Part shown: positions 17,437 through 26,956 of the stretch, in pieces
How the letters are laid out: each line of letters starts with the position of its first letter
Position numbering within the stretch: the first letter of the stretch is position 1
From: Bin80 sp965219915
GTDB taxonomy: Bacteria > Bacteroidota > Rhodothermia > Rhodothermales > Bin80
Direction of reading: 5' to 3'
Assembly: GCA_965219915.1 (NCBI GenBank)
Contig: OZ244794.1
Coordinates: forward strand, 744,001 to 808,000
DNA length: 64,000 nt
Position numbers and translations under genes: made by a program
The notes under the pieces: generated by a model
What the model was told of the DNA's origin: nothing
What the model saw: the letters and a program-made list of their open reading frames with translations, nothing else
The model's database searches: none

Positions 17437-18005
17437 CATGCGGCGGATGTTGGGCTTTGCAGAATTTGGAGTCTCCTATTAAAGCTTGCTGGGACGTGTG
17501 GTCAAGATTAGTTTTGTAGGCTCCTCTGGTGTTGCAGGAATAGATTTTTGCAAGTTCACGGTGTCGCTCGCTACTAGCCTATCATTTCGTTTTGTTATCA
17601 CTTGGCGCACTTCGTCAATTCGCCTAGTTGGCCGGTAGGCTTGGTACGGATTCTGTTGGGGGTTCACGGAAATTTCGTTTGCTAGTATAGCCACGGTAGA
17701 TTCATTGTTATGCCTGAGTGCGGATTGTTCGTTACGGGAAGCTTTGGAAGAAAATCAATGTCAACTATGTACTCCACGGCTTAACGGGTAGTTATTATGC
17801 ATTTAATTGCAACCCTCCGAAGACGATGACTGGGGCAAAATAGTAGTAATTGCGGATGTGGGATGAGACAATTATCTATTGCCAGTAGTGAAAGATTGAT
17901 CGTGTTTGAAACATTCATTTGGCTTGGATACATTCGAACATGGGGTCCAATCCAGAGTTACCAAATTAGGGGACTTCTTCGCTGTATCCAATTTTGTGGC
18001 AGTCA
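17437..18005. other. Intergenic region upstream of icmF
   Basis: About 570 bases. Open frames on both strands here (for example minus-strand sequence near 17479-17694) have no protein-like features and no good start. I found no tRNA, riboswitch core or clear hairpin terminator. The last 150 bases are AT-rich and presumably contain the icmF promoter, but I see no convincing -33/-7 pair. Confidence 0.5.
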
Positions 18006-21000
18006 ATGGAGCGTCCAGCGCAAGCAACACCGTACCAAGCGTCTAATTCCATTCGGATTGTTACGGCAGCGAGTCTATTTGACGGACACGATGCCGCCAT
18101 CAACATCATCCGGCGCGTACTGCAGGCTTCGGGTGCAGAGGTAATTCATCTTGGGCATAATCGGTCTGTGCAAGAAGTCTTGGAGACAGCTTTGCAGGAG
18201 GATGTGCAGGGGATTGCAGTGTCTTCATATCAGGGTGGCCATTTGGAATACTTCGGCTATCTGCTTTCGGAGCTGAATGCGCGCGGAGCGGCACACATAA
18301 AAGTCTTTGGAGGTGGCGGTGGTGTGATTGCCCCGGACGAGGTCAGGCAGTTGCATGCTATGGGCGTGACTCGGGTTTTCACATCTCGGGATGGGATGCA
18401 GCTCGGGCTTCAGGAGATGATCAATATTGTGCTCAAGGCCTGCGATTTTCCGGTCAATACCAAACCCGTGGGTAAAATTCCATTTGATAAGCTGGCCCGC
18501 CAACTTACCCACGTGGAATTGCAGTCTTCGAATGAAACAGAATGTCCAGATCGCGCAGTGGTAGTCGGGATTACTGGAACAGGCGGTGCCGGCAAGTCTA
18601 CACTCGCCGATGAGCTTGTTCTTCGCCTGCTTGAAGACATTAATGAGGTAAGCGTTGCGATTTTGTCAGTGGATCCTACACAGCGGCGTTCCGGGGGTGC
18701 ACTGCTGGGCGATAGGATTAGGATGAATGCCCTCTATGGTCCAAAAGCCAAGGGGCGAGCTTTCTTGCGTAGCCTAGCCACAAGGCGGGCGCATCGCGCT
18801 ACCAGCGAGGCACTTTTGGGAAGCATAACGGCCTGCTCCAATGCTAAATTCGATTTAGTTATGGTAGAAACGGCTGGCGTTGGGCAAAGTGACACCGAAA
18901 TTGCCGATTTGGCGGATGTAACGCTATATGTTATGACCGCTGATTATGGTGCGGCGACACAGCTGGAAAAAATTGGTATGCTGGATGTGGCCGACTTTGT
19001 CGTGCTCAACAAGTATGATCACAGAGGTAGCATGGATGCACTGCGTGATGTCCGCAAACAAGTGCAGCGCAATCGGATGGCGTTTGACCAGACTCCAGAC
19101 ACCATGCCGGTTTATCCCACCACTGCCTCTCGTTTTCATGATCCCGGTGTGACGGCTTTATATGTGGATTTGGTTGCCATGCTGCGTGAGAAATGCAATT
19201 TTCAATACACTACGTCTATGGAGGGGCTTCCGGTGTCTCCCAATAGCGAAACAATTATACCGGCCCGACGCCAACGCTATTTGGGAGAGATCTGCGACTC
19301 GATTCGGGATTACCATGATTGGGTGCGCAGCCAAGTCAGTTTTGCCCGCAAATGGGGTCAGGTGAAAGGGACGAAAGATCAGGTGGAGGACTGGAATCCA
19401 GCTGATGCCGAAGAATTATGCACGCGCCTTAGCACGATGGAGGCCCATTGGTGGGGTCGCTTGGATAGTCGGTGCAGGAATATCCTGATCAATTGGGATG
19501 CATGGGCTGATAAGTATCGGGAGGAAACGTGTACCTACACGGTGCGTGATCGCGATATCAACGTTCCGCTATTTTTCTGGTCTTTGGCCAATACCAAGAT
19601 TCCGCGTATAGCCTTGCCCGCAGTGGCCGACCAAGGTGAGCGGCTGAGTTATGCCCTGAAAGAGAATCTGCCTGGTTATTTCCCGTTTACGGCCGGCGTG
19701 TATCCTTTCAAGCGAAGGAATGAAGCACCGACACGGATGTTCGCGGGGGAGGGATGCCCAGAGCGGACCAATCGCAGGTTCCATGTAGTGAGCCAAGGTA
19801 TGTCCGCCCATCGGCTATCGACGGCTTTCGACTCCGTGACACTCTACGGATTTGACCCTCATAAGCGGCCGGATATTTATGGTAAAGTGGGCAATGCGGG
19901 AGTTTCAGTGTCGACGCTGGATGACATGAAGAAGCTCTACAGCGGATTCAATCTTTGCGATCCGGAGACCAGTGTATCTATGACCATCAATGGACCGGCG
20001 CCTGTGGTCTTGGCCCTGTTTTTCAATACTGCGATTGATCAGGCGACTGAGTTATTTCTTCGTGATTCGGGGCGGTGGGAGAAAGCCCAGAGGGTTATTA
20101 ACAGCCAACTGGAATCGAACCGAACTCAGTACATCCCTTTTGGGCCGGAGGGATGTGAGACGGATTATCCTACGGGGCATGACGGTAGTGGTCTCGGCCT
20201 TTTGGGCACTTCCTCCAAAGAGCTCGTCGAGTGGGGCCTGCTGGAGGACATAGAGTTCGAGCGGATCTTTCGCAAGGCAATACAGACTGTTCGGGGCACC
20301 GTACAAGCGGATATCCTCAAGGAAGATCAGGCTCAGAATACGTGCATTTTCTCTACGGAGCTAGCACTGCGCATGATGGGCGACATCCAGGAATTTTTTA
20401 CGCAGGAACGGGTACGTAATTTTTATTCGGTATCCATATCTGGATACCACATTGCAGAGGCCGGAGCCAATCCAATTACGCAGCTTGCATTCACACTGGC
20501 GAATGGATTTACGTATGTAGAGTACTACTTGAGCCGCGGGCTGCATATTGATGACTTTGCGCCCAATTTGTCCTTCTTTTTTTCAAACGGGATGGATGCC
20601 GAGTACGCGGTTATTGGTCGCGTAGCACGGCGCATCTGGGCTGTGGCCATGCGGCAGTTATACAGTGCAAATGAGCGAAGCCAAAAACTGAAGTACCATG
20701 TTCAGACATCCGGCCGCAGCCTACACGCTCAAGAAATAAGTTTCAATGATATTCGGACAACTTTACAAGCACTACTTGCGATATATGACAATTGTAACAG
20801 TCTGCACACGAATGCCTATGACGAAGCATTAACGACCCCGACAGAAGAGAGCGTCCGCAGTGCAATCGCGATCCAGCGCATCGTTAACGAGGAATTCGGT
20901 TTGGCCCAAAATGAGAATCCGCTGCAAGGATCCTATATAATTGACGAACTGACTGATTTAGTGGAGGAGGCAGTTCTGCTTGAATTTGAGCGGATAAATG

Positions 21001-21389
21001 CACGGGGAGGTGTGCTAGGAGCCATGGAACTAATGTATCAGCGCAGCAAGATTCAAGAGGAGTCTTTACACTATGAGCGCCAGAAGCAATCTGGCGCACT
21101 TCCGGTGATTGGAGTTAATACTTTCCTGCCTCGCACTCAGCCCATCCAAGTTGCACAATCACTAATGCGGTCCTCGGATGACGAAAAGCAGCATCAGATT
21201 AATGGTCTCAAGGCATTTCATTTGCGTAATCGACATCGATCAGAGGCGGCCTTGCATAAGCTCATGAACGCTGCCCAAGATGGGGACAATTTGTTTGCAG
21301 AACTTATGGACACCGTGCGGTGGTGTTCATTGGGGCAGATCACTGAGGCGCTGTTTCGCGTGGGTGGACGTTATCGGCGCAGCATGTGA
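18006..21389 (+). CDS. icmF: Fused isobutyryl-CoA mutase IcmF
   Basis: Adenosylcobalamin-dependent fused mutase interconverting isobutyryl-CoA and n-butyryl-CoA. Order: B12-binding domain (about 15-150, with LFDGHDAAI, H28 as lower axial ligand), MeaB/MeaI-type G-protein chaperone (GTGGAGKST, ETAGVGQSD, NKYD), linker, then the mutase barrel. In the mutase part RMFAGEG carries Phe (about 579) and EDQAQNTC carries Gln (about 777) where methylmalonyl-CoA mutase has Tyr (RQYAGF) and Arg (MVRNTY), which supports isobutyryl- over methylmalonyl-CoA. I chose the ATG at 18006; a TTG twelve bases earlier is also in frame. 1127 residues is close to known IcmF proteins. It stands alone, without neighbouring branched-chain or polyketide genes. 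Confidence 0.93.
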   Translation: MERPAQATPYQASNSIRIVTAASLFDGHDAAINIIRRVLQASGAEVIHLGHNRSVQEVLETALQEDVQGIAVSSYQGGHLEYFGYLLSELNARGAAHIKVFGGGGGVIAPDEVRQLHAMGVTRVFTSRDGMQLGLQEMINIVLKACDFPVNTKPVGKIPFDKLARQLTHVELQSSNETECPDRAVVVGITGTGGAGKSTLADELVLRLLEDINEVSVAILSVDPTQRRSGGALLGDRIRMNALYGPKAKGRAFLRSLATRRAHRATSEALLGSITACSNAKFDLVMVETAGVGQSDTEIADLADVTLYVMTADYGAATQLEKIGMLDVADFVVLNKYDHRGSMDALRDVRKQVQRNRMAFDQTPDTMPVYPTTASRFHDPGVTALYVDLVAMLREKCNFQYTTSMEGLPVSPNSETIIPARRQRYLGEICDSIRDYHDWVRSQVSFARKWGQVKGTKDQVEDWNPADAEELCTRLSTMEAHWWGRLDSRCRNILINWDAWADKYREETCTYTVRDRDINVPLFFWSLANTKIPRIALPAVADQGERLSYALKENLPGYFPFTAGVYPFKRRNEAPTRMFAGEGCPERTNRRFHVVSQGMSAHRLSTAFDSVTLYGFDPHKRPDIYGKVGNAGVSVSTLDDMKKLYSGFNLCDPETSVSMTINGPAPVVLALFFNTAIDQATELFLRDSGRWEKAQRVINSQLESNRTQYIPFGPEGCETDYPTGHDGSGLGLLGTSSKELVEWGLLEDIEFERIFRKAIQTVRGTVQADILKEDQAQNTCIFSTELALRMMGDIQEFFTQERVRNFYSVSISGYHIAEAGANPITQLAFTLANGFTYVEYYLSRGLHIDDFAPNLSFFFSNGMDAEYAVIGRVARRIWAVAMRQLYSANERSQKLKYHVQTSGRSLHAQEISFNDIRTTLQALLAIYDNCNSLHTNAYDEALTTPTEESVRSAIAIQRIVNEEFGLAQNENPLQGSYIIDELTDLVEEAVLLEFERINARGGVLGAMELMYQRSKIQEESLHYERQKQSGALPVIGVNTFLPRTQPIQVAQSLMRSSDDEKQHQINGLKAFHLRNRHRSEAALHKLMNAAQDGDNLFAELMDTVRWCSLGQITEALFRVGGRYRRSM

Positions 21390-21772
21390 GCATGTGGTTG
21401 GCGATTTAAGGGATTGATGGCTCAGGCATGGGGACGCAGACCCGCCGGCTGGCTGAGCGGTTGCGGGGTATACGTCACATCTATTTCATTCCCCGAACAC
21501 TGCCAGGCCAAGAGATCAAACCTCAATGGTCAGTGTACTGCGATCTTTCGCGTTCAGGCTAGAGTTCACGATCCAGTGCACGGACTAAGAGCATGAGGGA
21601 CGTCTCCATAGTCATTTGGATTGACGTGACGATTAGAGAAGGCACAAAGATCACGAAGAACCGGACCTTAATGGCTTTGCTCCGAAAATGTATAAAGGCC
21701 CGCGGTCCGCAGGATTATCGGGAATTCCGAAACGAGACTCCAATACATCGCGGATTCTCCACTATGTATGTG
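21390..21772. other. Intergenic region between convergent genes
   Basis: About 380 bases between the convergent icmF and an unknown membrane-protein gene. Short plus-strand frames (such as 21414-21596) show no conserved-looking features. There is a loose GC-rich inverted repeat, CCCGC...GCGGG, near 21440-21466, but no adjacent T run. Nothing else is supported. Confidence 0.45.
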
Positions 21773-22330
21773 CTACTGAGGCCAAAGCCAGCCAAACACG
21801 CCAGCAGTCAGCGCGCCGTAAAACAAGCCCTCGAGCACACGAATCCATGTCACCTTCCAGCTGAATCCGTACCATATGGCGTGCGTGATATGTCCAGCCG
21901 AATGGGCCAGAAAAGCAGCCGTACCCACTACCTGGAACACTTCCAGATACGAGGTGCCAGGTCCGAGGCTGGCGGTGCCCATGTAGGCTGCCGCCGTGGC
22001 AACCGCAAGCGTATACATTGCCTCGAAGATGAGTTGCTTAGTCATGCCAGTACCGGGCCGTAAAACGAACAGAATCCCCACAGGACCTCGATTGGCCTTC
22101 TCCTTCCATTCCGGGGAATTCCATTCCTCTCGGCTCTCTACACCTGGAAACATGTATTGCCCTCTTTGTACTTCCTGCGCACGCAGAGCGTCCATAATCG
22201 CATCTTCATTCGGGAGTTTCACAAAATCCTTTGAGTGTAGTGGGAGGGCTGCATTCAGTACGAAGGCGGCAACATACACCAATGCTGCAGAGATAAGAAT
22301 TGGGAGCCAGAGCGAGAGAAGCGAGACCAT
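21773..22330 (-). CDS. Hypothetical four-helix membrane protein
   Basis: A 185-residue protein I do not recognise. It has an N-terminal hydrophobic helix (WLPILISAALVYVAAFVLNA), a hydrophilic stretch of about 55 residues (LPNEDAIMDALRAQEVQRG, then SREEWNSPEWKEK), and three further hydrophobic segments including TLAVATAAAYMG, VVGTAAFLAHSAGHI and FYGALTAGVFGWLW. The SAGHITHAIWYG segment has two His in a helix. Codon use resembles its neighbours and the frame is long and clean, so it is probably a real gene. It is transcribed in the same direction as the sulfatase upstream, with 245 bases between. Confidence 0.65.
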   Translation of the reverse strand: MVSLLSLWLPILISAALVYVAAFVLNAALPLHSKDFVKLPNEDAIMDALRAQEVQRGQYMFPGVESREEWNSPEWKEKANRGPVGILFVLRPGTGMTKQLIFEAMYTLAVATAAAYMGTASLGPGTSYLEVFQVVGTAAFLAHSAGHITHAIWYGFSWKVTWIRVLEGLFYGALTAGVFGWLWPQ

Positions 22331-22575
22331 TTATCTAGATTTTTTTTCGGGTTGCACAAAACCAACGACACAACAATATACGGTCACAGTTTGACAGAAA
22401 AGGACGACATATTGTCGCATAGAAAAAATGCCACTGAGGCAGTGCCGGACATTGATGCTCCCAAATATACTCAGCCTGTGGATTTATGGCATTTCACTGC
22501 CTGTGCTGTTGAAGCGGCGGGTTCATGTGTCCCGTCCGGGGTTTCAGCAGCATGTGTTCCAGTGTGTATGAGTAG

Positions 22576-24030
22576 CTATTCAGCGAAATTCCATCGGGGA
22601 ATTTTGGATTCACTGCGCGACTGCATAAGGGCGAGCAATTCTGAGGCAATCTCGGGGTGTGTATCTGCGAGATCGGTCGTTTCCGCACGATCGTCTAGGA
22701 GATTGTAGACCCTCACAGGTGCGGATACACTGTCCTTGCCGCCCAAACGAATGCCTTTCCAGGGACCAATTCTGGCAGCCTGTGCTCCGCGCCAGTTTCG
22801 TCCGTGATATTCCCAGTACATTTCGCTTGGTGATAAAGGCTGCTCTCCTAGGAGCACGGGAAGAAAGGAAGTCCCATCTATTTCGACCGTCAGTTCTGTA
22901 TTCACAACATTGGCAAGTGTCGGCATTACGTCCCAGAAGGCGGATACGTGATCAGTAACTGATCCAGGGGCAATGACACCGGGCCAGGAGGCAATCATGG
23001 GTACGCGAATTCCACCTTCATAGACCTCTCCTTTTCCACCCCTCAGGCCTCCAGAGCTTTGAAACTGTTCAATATCCACACCCCCTACATAGGTGTGGCC
23101 GTTGTCGCTGGAGAACATGATCAACGTCTCATCATCAATACCGAGTTCACGGAGTACTTCCATGATCTGTCCCACATGGGCATCCATTCGCGAAATCATG
23201 CCCGCATATGCCGATTGCGGACGGATGTGTGGCAGGTAGCCCCTGGTCCCGTCGTAGGGCGACTCGGACAGTACGTCTTCGTATGCGTCCAGTTCTTCGT
23301 CTGGTACCTGAAGTGCGAGATGAGGTACGGTGTGTGCCAGGTAGAGGAAGAACGGTTCCCCTGCATTTTCCCGGATGAATGCCTCAGCTTCATCCGCCAT
23401 GAGATCTGGAGCATAATCAACGCCTTTGAAGCGGTCGTAGGCAGACGGGTCATGCGGATCTGTACCCTCGAATCGTTGATGTGGATGGAAGTAGCCGTTA
23501 GCGAGTGTATCCCATTCCGCATTGCGCCACAGGTGGGAGGGATAATGGTTATGGGCCTGTTTCTGGTCTAAGTAGCCATAGAAATAATCGAACCCCTGTT
23601 GATTGGGCACACCGATGGAGTTGGGCCCTCCCAGGCCCCATTTGCCGATAATTGCTGTTGTGTACCCAGCCTCCTGCATCATACGACCAAGCGTGTAAGT
23701 GTTTTCCTCCAGCGGCAGTTGCCCGCGCTCAGTGCTGTCAGCAAATCCACCTAACTCGTAGTTATCGCGTACCTGGCAGTGACCGGTATGTCGGCCGGTG
23801 AGAAGTGTGCAGCGACTCGGCGCACACACGGGGCTGCCGCTGTAGTGCTGCGTAAAGCGCATACCTTCGGAAGCCAGCTGATCCAGATTCGGAGTTCGAA
23901 TCAGAGATTGTCCATAGCTGCCGAGCTCCCCATAGCCCAGATCATCGGCGAGAATGTAAATGACGTTCGGTGGATCCGCTTGTGTGCATCCAGCGATTAC
24001 CAGAACGGCAGCAATAATTATTCGTGGCAT
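22576..24030 (-). CDS. Lipoprotein sulfatase (type I, Cys-type)
   Basis: Second type I sulfatase, 484 residues, related to arylsulfatase A/ N-sulfatase-like enzymes of marine Bacteroidota and planctomycetes. The signal is a lipoprotein one (AVLVIAGC, C15). ILADDLGYGELGSYG supplies the metal-binding Asp pair; the modification site is CAPSRCTLLTGRHTGH (C69). GKWGLGG, HTVPHLAL and MFSSDNGH are further family segments. It needs formylglycine activation, which the FGE encoded at 11358-12221 could supply. It is divergent from the DUF3052 gene with a 75-base gap holding a good promoter candidate. Confidence 0.9.
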   Translation of the reverse strand: MPRIIIAAVLVIAGCTQADPPNVIYILADDLGYGELGSYGQSLIRTPNLDQLASEGMRFTQHYSGSPVCAPSRCTLLTGRHTGHCQVRDNYELGGFADSTERGQLPLEENTYTLGRMMQEAGYTTAIIGKWGLGGPNSIGVPNQQGFDYFYGYLDQKQAHNHYPSHLWRNAEWDTLANGYFHPHQRFEGTDPHDPSAYDRFKGVDYAPDLMADEAEAFIRENAGEPFFLYLAHTVPHLALQVPDEELDAYEDVLSESPYDGTRGYLPHIRPQSAYAGMISRMDAHVGQIMEVLRELGIDDETLIMFSSDNGHTYVGGVDIEQFQSSGGLRGGKGEVYEGGIRVPMIASWPGVIAPGSVTDHVSAFWDVMPTLANVVNTELTVEIDGTSFLPVLLGEQPLSPSEMYWEYHGRNWRGAQAARIGPWKGIRLGGKDSVSAPVRVYNLLDDRAETTDLADTHPEIASELLALMQSRSESKIPRWNFAE

Positions 24031-24051
24031 AAGAATGGAAGAATGGTGAGG

Positions 24052-24081
24052 TTTTAATGGTAACGATAAGACATATATTTG
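24052..24081 (+). promoter_or_regulatory. Candidate Bacteroidota-type promoter for the DUF3052 gene
   Basis: TTTT at 24052-24055, an 18-base spacer, then TATATTTG at 24074-24081, an exact match to TAnnTTTG. The ATG at 24106 lies 24 bases downstream. This is the best promoter-like pair I found, and it argues against the in-frame TTG at 24079 as a start, since that codon overlaps the -7 element. Confidence 0.4.
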
Positions 24082-24105
24082 TTACGAGTGAACCACAAAC
24101 GTCCA

Positions 24106-24543
24106 ATGGCAGCCAGAACACTGGCTATGAAATTAGGTCTGAAAGCAGGCATGCGTGCGTATGCGGTCAATGCACCATCACACTATCACGAACTGATTTC
24201 TGACGCTCCCGTGTTCCCAAAGGCGGAGGCGATCGATGAGGCAGATTTCGTGCATATATTCAGCGATCGTCAGGGACACTTATTGATAATGCTCGAGGCT
24301 GCGATACCAACGTTGGCATCCTCCGGTATGCTGTGGATCTCCTGGCCCAAGAAGACATCAGGCGTACGGACGGACTTATCAATGGGCACGGTTCAGAAGA
24401 TCGGATTGTTTATGGGGCTGGTAGATGTAAAGATTTGCTCGGTTGATGAGGTCTGGTCGGGATTGAAGTTTGTTTATCGGGTGCGTGATCGTGGAAAAAC
24501 GCCTAAGGCTACCGGGATGGGATCCCATTCCCGGACTCCGTAG
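24106..24543 (+). CDS. DUF3052 family protein
   Basis: Small cytoplasmic protein, 145 residues from the ATG at 24106, matching the DUF3052 pattern: TLAMKLGLKAGMR at the start, then YHELISD, ADFVHIFSDRQGHLLIML and the central ASSGMLWISWPKKTSG followed by KIGLFMGLVDVKICSVDEVWSGLKF split here as GLVDVKICSVDEVWS. Function of the family is unknown. A TTG at 24079 and a GTG at 24088 are in-frame alternatives but overlap a promoter candidate. The 3' end overlaps the convergent phosphodiester glycosidase gene by 70 bases, which is unusually long. Confidence 0.8.
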   Translation: MAARTLAMKLGLKAGMRAYAVNAPSHYHELISDAPVFPKAEAIDEADFVHIFSDRQGHLLIMLEAAIPTLASSGMLWISWPKKTSGVRTDLSMGTVQKIGLFMGLVDVKICSVDEVWSGLKFVYRVRDRGKTPKATGMGSHSRTP

Positions 24544-25421
24544 TCTGCGTTTCGAACGTACAGTTGCGAGGAGGCTCCGCCATCAAGTGCGATCGCGTTT
24601 CTGGCTCCGAGGCCGCGTAAGAGCACGGTCAGCTGCGGGATAGTGAGACCAACTAATTCGGCATTGGATGCGACCAAGAGGAGGTCACCCTTTGATGTGA
24701 GCGCAGCAGCGGAGCGTCGAGCGACGTTATTCATGTTTTTTGCGGTATCACTTGTTACTTCACCGTCTATCAACAGCAGAGGGAAGGATTGAATGGCGTT
24801 TTCTGCTTCGAGGGTGCGTGTGGGGCCGATATGGGCTCCCTCATTCCACAGGAGCAGGTATCCGTGCGTCCGGTTAGGCGCACGGATTTCTTTTCCATTT
24901 TTCAGCACCAAACCTCGTGCACCTTTCTCATCGAAAAACCCGGCGTTGATGGCGGCGATAGCTCCGGTATTCTGAGCCATGGCTTCTGCAAAATCTCGCT
25001 TTACAGCTAGGGAATCGTTCGTGAGAACACGCACATCCGCCTTGGTCAGGTCTACCTTTGTCACAACGAGCGAAAAACTCGTACCATGCTCGTGTCGAAT
25101 CGGTACCGAGCCGATCTGTATTCCCGAACTGACCCGACTATAGGATACCTGCGATTCCAGTGATCCTTCCCAGAGGCTATCACTCAGCGCCTCTTCATGG
25201 AGTGGATCCCAGCGCTCACCATGCACAACCCCAAGCCTTCCCAGGTTTTGGTGGTGGGAGTCCATAACTGCTTCAGCGACGAATTCAGCGAGTTCTCGTG
25301 CCCACGGTGTTTGAAGAAGGAAGCGGTGGAACGGGTCTGATTGCCATAAGAGGGCCCCCAGCAGCAGTAGCCCAACTGTAGCTAGAAAAATCCGCCAAAG
25401 AGTGTTGACTACGTAATACAT
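24474..25421 (-). CDS. Membrane-anchored phosphodiester glycosidase (NAGPA-like) family protein
   Basis: Protein of the phosphodiester glycosidase/NAGPA family (formerly DUF2233). I start it at the ATG at 25421, giving 315 residues with an N-terminal anchor helix (WRIFLATVGLLLLGALLW); an in-frame start at 25574 would place 51 hydrophilic residues before the anchor. The catalytic domain has VTKVDLTKADVRVL, AAINAGFFDEKGA, then RRSAAALTSKGDLLLV and the conserved GARNAIALDGGASSQLY. Homologues act on N-acetylglucosamine-1-phosphodiester-type or other sugar-phosphodiester bonds, including cell-wall polymers. The active face is expected in the periplasm. It overlaps the DUF3052 gene tail-to-tail by 70 bases. 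Confidence 0.82.
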   Translation of the reverse strand: MYYVVNTLWRIFLATVGLLLLGALLWQSDPFHRFLLQTPWARELAEFVAEAVMDSHHQNLGRLGVVHGERWDPLHEEALSDSLWEGSLESQVSYSRVSSGIQIGSVPIRHEHGTSFSLVVTKVDLTKADVRVLTNDSLAVKRDFAEAMAQNTGAIAAINAGFFDEKGARGLVLKNGKEIRAPNRTHGYLLLWNEGAHIGPTRTLEAENAIQSFPLLLIDGEVTSDTAKNMNNVARRSAAALTSKGDLLLVASNAELVGLTIPQLTVLLRGLGARNAIALDGGASSQLYVRNADYGVREWDPIPVALGVFPRSRTR

Positions 25422-25458
25422 CTGCGAATCGAACCATACACATAGAATTGGTTCCCCG

Positions 25459-25704
25459 TTAGTGGCGCCGCGCGGGTATTCGGATTGCCCTGATCTGTGG
25501 GGCCTCAGCCAAGGCCGCCCCGTCTGGATCATACCAGGAATGGCCACGCCGCTGCGCAAGCGCCCACCCAGCACTCTCGGTCAGTTCTATTTCGTAGAGT
25601 ACATGTTCAAGGGTTAAAGATTCGAGTGCATTAGCAGCCCGGGAGGGCGGACGTTGGCCGTTTTTTGGTCCAGATTGAGTGCGGGATTGAGTAGCAGTTT
25701 GCAT
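25459..25704 (-). CDS. Small hypothetical protein
   Basis: An 81-residue open frame from the ATG at 25704, upstream of the phosphodiester glycosidase gene (37-base gap). The first 25 residues are polar (RTQSGPKNGQRPPS); the rest looks folded: LESLTLEHVLYEIELTESAGWALAQRRG, then SWYDPDGAALAEAPQIRAIRI (segments split by GHSW). I do not recognise it, and a longer version from a TTG at 25743 is possible. Direction and spacing fit an operon; evidence for a real gene is moderate. Confidence 0.4.
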   Translation of the reverse strand: MQTATQSRTQSGPKNGQRPPSRAANALESLTLEHVLYEIELTESAGWALAQRRGHSWYDPDGAALAEAPQIRAIRIPARRH

Positions 25705-26071
25705 GTGATTGGATGAAAGAAACAGCAACCCAATTTTATGCAAGATTGATGAGATATATGCATTTTAAGCCAACAAATTGCAAACAAGAATTACCCCTTT
25801 ATTCCCCACAATTTCCCCATAGCTAAAGAAGTCCTAGAATCGGTGAATTTGGCGGTTGTGCACGAACATCAGCGCTGCAAAATGACTTCAGCGGTTAGTT
25901 AACTGGGTACAGTTTGCGCCAACTAATGCCGCTGGGCAGGCTTTCTTCCATACTTGATATGAGCGCGTCGGGAATTGTGCTTTTCGCGATACAAACAAAA
26001 TGATTCTTCCACCGTACCTATCCGCCAGCGCTCCGAAGGATAACAAAATGAACTAGAAAGAACGAGAATCA
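25705..26071. other. Intergenic, AT-rich
   Basis: About 370 bases between divergent genes. Strongly AT-rich near 25740-25850, as expected of a promoter region. No ORF, RNA or repeat is supported. Confidence 0.5.
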
Positions 26072-26428
26072 ATGTGGGTGGATATCACGGTTGACGATGC
26101 GGAAACACTTCGCGATTTTTATGCTGCGGTAATTGGATGGGAATCCGAGCCCGTCGCAATGGGCGGATACGACGACTATGCCATGGGCATAGACGGTGAA
26201 GCGCAAGCCGGAATTTGTCATGCTCGTGGCGTTAATGCCAAGCTGCCCCCGGTCTGGCTCCCTTATTTTCGTGTAGAATCCATAGAAGAGAGTATTCAAC
26301 ACTGTCTGGATCGGGGCGGAGAGTTGATCTCACCGGCAAAAACGTTTGGTCCCGGCCAAAGTTATGCCGTTATTCGCGATCCTTCTGGGGCTGCCTGCGC
26401 CATTTGGAGCGCTGTTGATTCACAGTGA
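26072..26428 (+). CDS. VOC (glyoxalase/bleomycin-resistance) superfamily protein
   Basis: Small metalloenzyme-fold protein of 118 residues made of two beta-alpha-beta-beta-beta modules. WVDITVDDAETLRDFYAAVIGWE is the usual first module (given here as VDDAETLRDFYAAVIGW), and YFRVESIEESIQH, GGELISPAKTF and YAVIRDPSGAACAIW form the second. Members range from glyoxalases to dioxygenases; no specific function can be inferred. It stands as a single gene ahead of the DUF1761 gene, with 99 bases between. Confidence 0.85.
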   Translation: MWVDITVDDAETLRDFYAAVIGWESEPVAMGGYDDYAMGIDGEAQAGICHARGVNAKLPPVWLPYFRVESIEESIQHCLDRGGELISPAKTFGPGQSYAVIRDPSGAACAIWSAVDSQ

Positions 26429-26527
26429 ATTTTACAGTATCCTGTTGACTGGCTGCTGGGTTGCAGCATGGGGTCAATCGGCCCGGTTGGATACATATAA
26501 CTAACTCGCAAAACCACTCATTTCAAG

Positions 26528-26935
26528 ATGCATATGCCCGAAAACTGGATCGCATTCGTGATAGCAATTTTTCTCCCGATGATCATAGGATCGTTATGGT
26601 ATGGTCCACTATTTGGTAAAATGTGGATGCGGATGATGAATCTGACCGAGGAAAAGATCAAAGAGACCCTCAATCCGGCCAAGTCTTACGGAGGGTCAAT
26701 GGTAGGCTCAGTATTGACGGCATACGTCTTATCAATGCTTGTTACGCTCATGGATATGGGCACTTTTACGGGCGGTCTGACGGTTGGCTTTGCGGCTTGG
26801 GTGGGTTTTTCGCTCCCTCTAGGCTGGCAGAGTGTAGCATGGGAGGATAAAAGTATGGGGGTTTTTGTGCTGAATCAGGCGCAAAACCTGATTGTTTTTC
26901 TGGCCATGGCCGGGCTTCTGGGAGCTTGGCGTTAG
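26528..26935 (+). CDS. DUF1761 family membrane protein
   Basis: Small inner-membrane protein of 135 residues with four predicted helices. The N-terminal segment with GSLWYGPLFGKMWMR and the helices SVLTAYVLSMLVTLM, LTVGFAAWVGFSLPLGW and FLAMAGLLGAW match the DUF1761 pattern. The family has no established role. It lies 21 bases before ligA and could be co-transcribed with it. Confidence 0.82.
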   Translation: MHMPENWIAFVIAIFLPMIIGSLWYGPLFGKMWMRMMNLTEEKIKETLNPAKSYGGSMVGSVLTAYVLSMLVTLMDMGTFTGGLTVGFAAWVGFSLPLGWQSVAWEDKSMGVFVLNQAQNLIVFLAMAGLLGAWR

Positions 26936-26956
26936 TATTCTTAGTGCCTGGTGTAG

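Noticed and set aside
17437..18005. Cobalamin riboswitch ahead of the B12-dependent mutase
   Set aside because: I looked for the B12-box type core and paired stems and found none; icmF uses rather than makes or imports B12.
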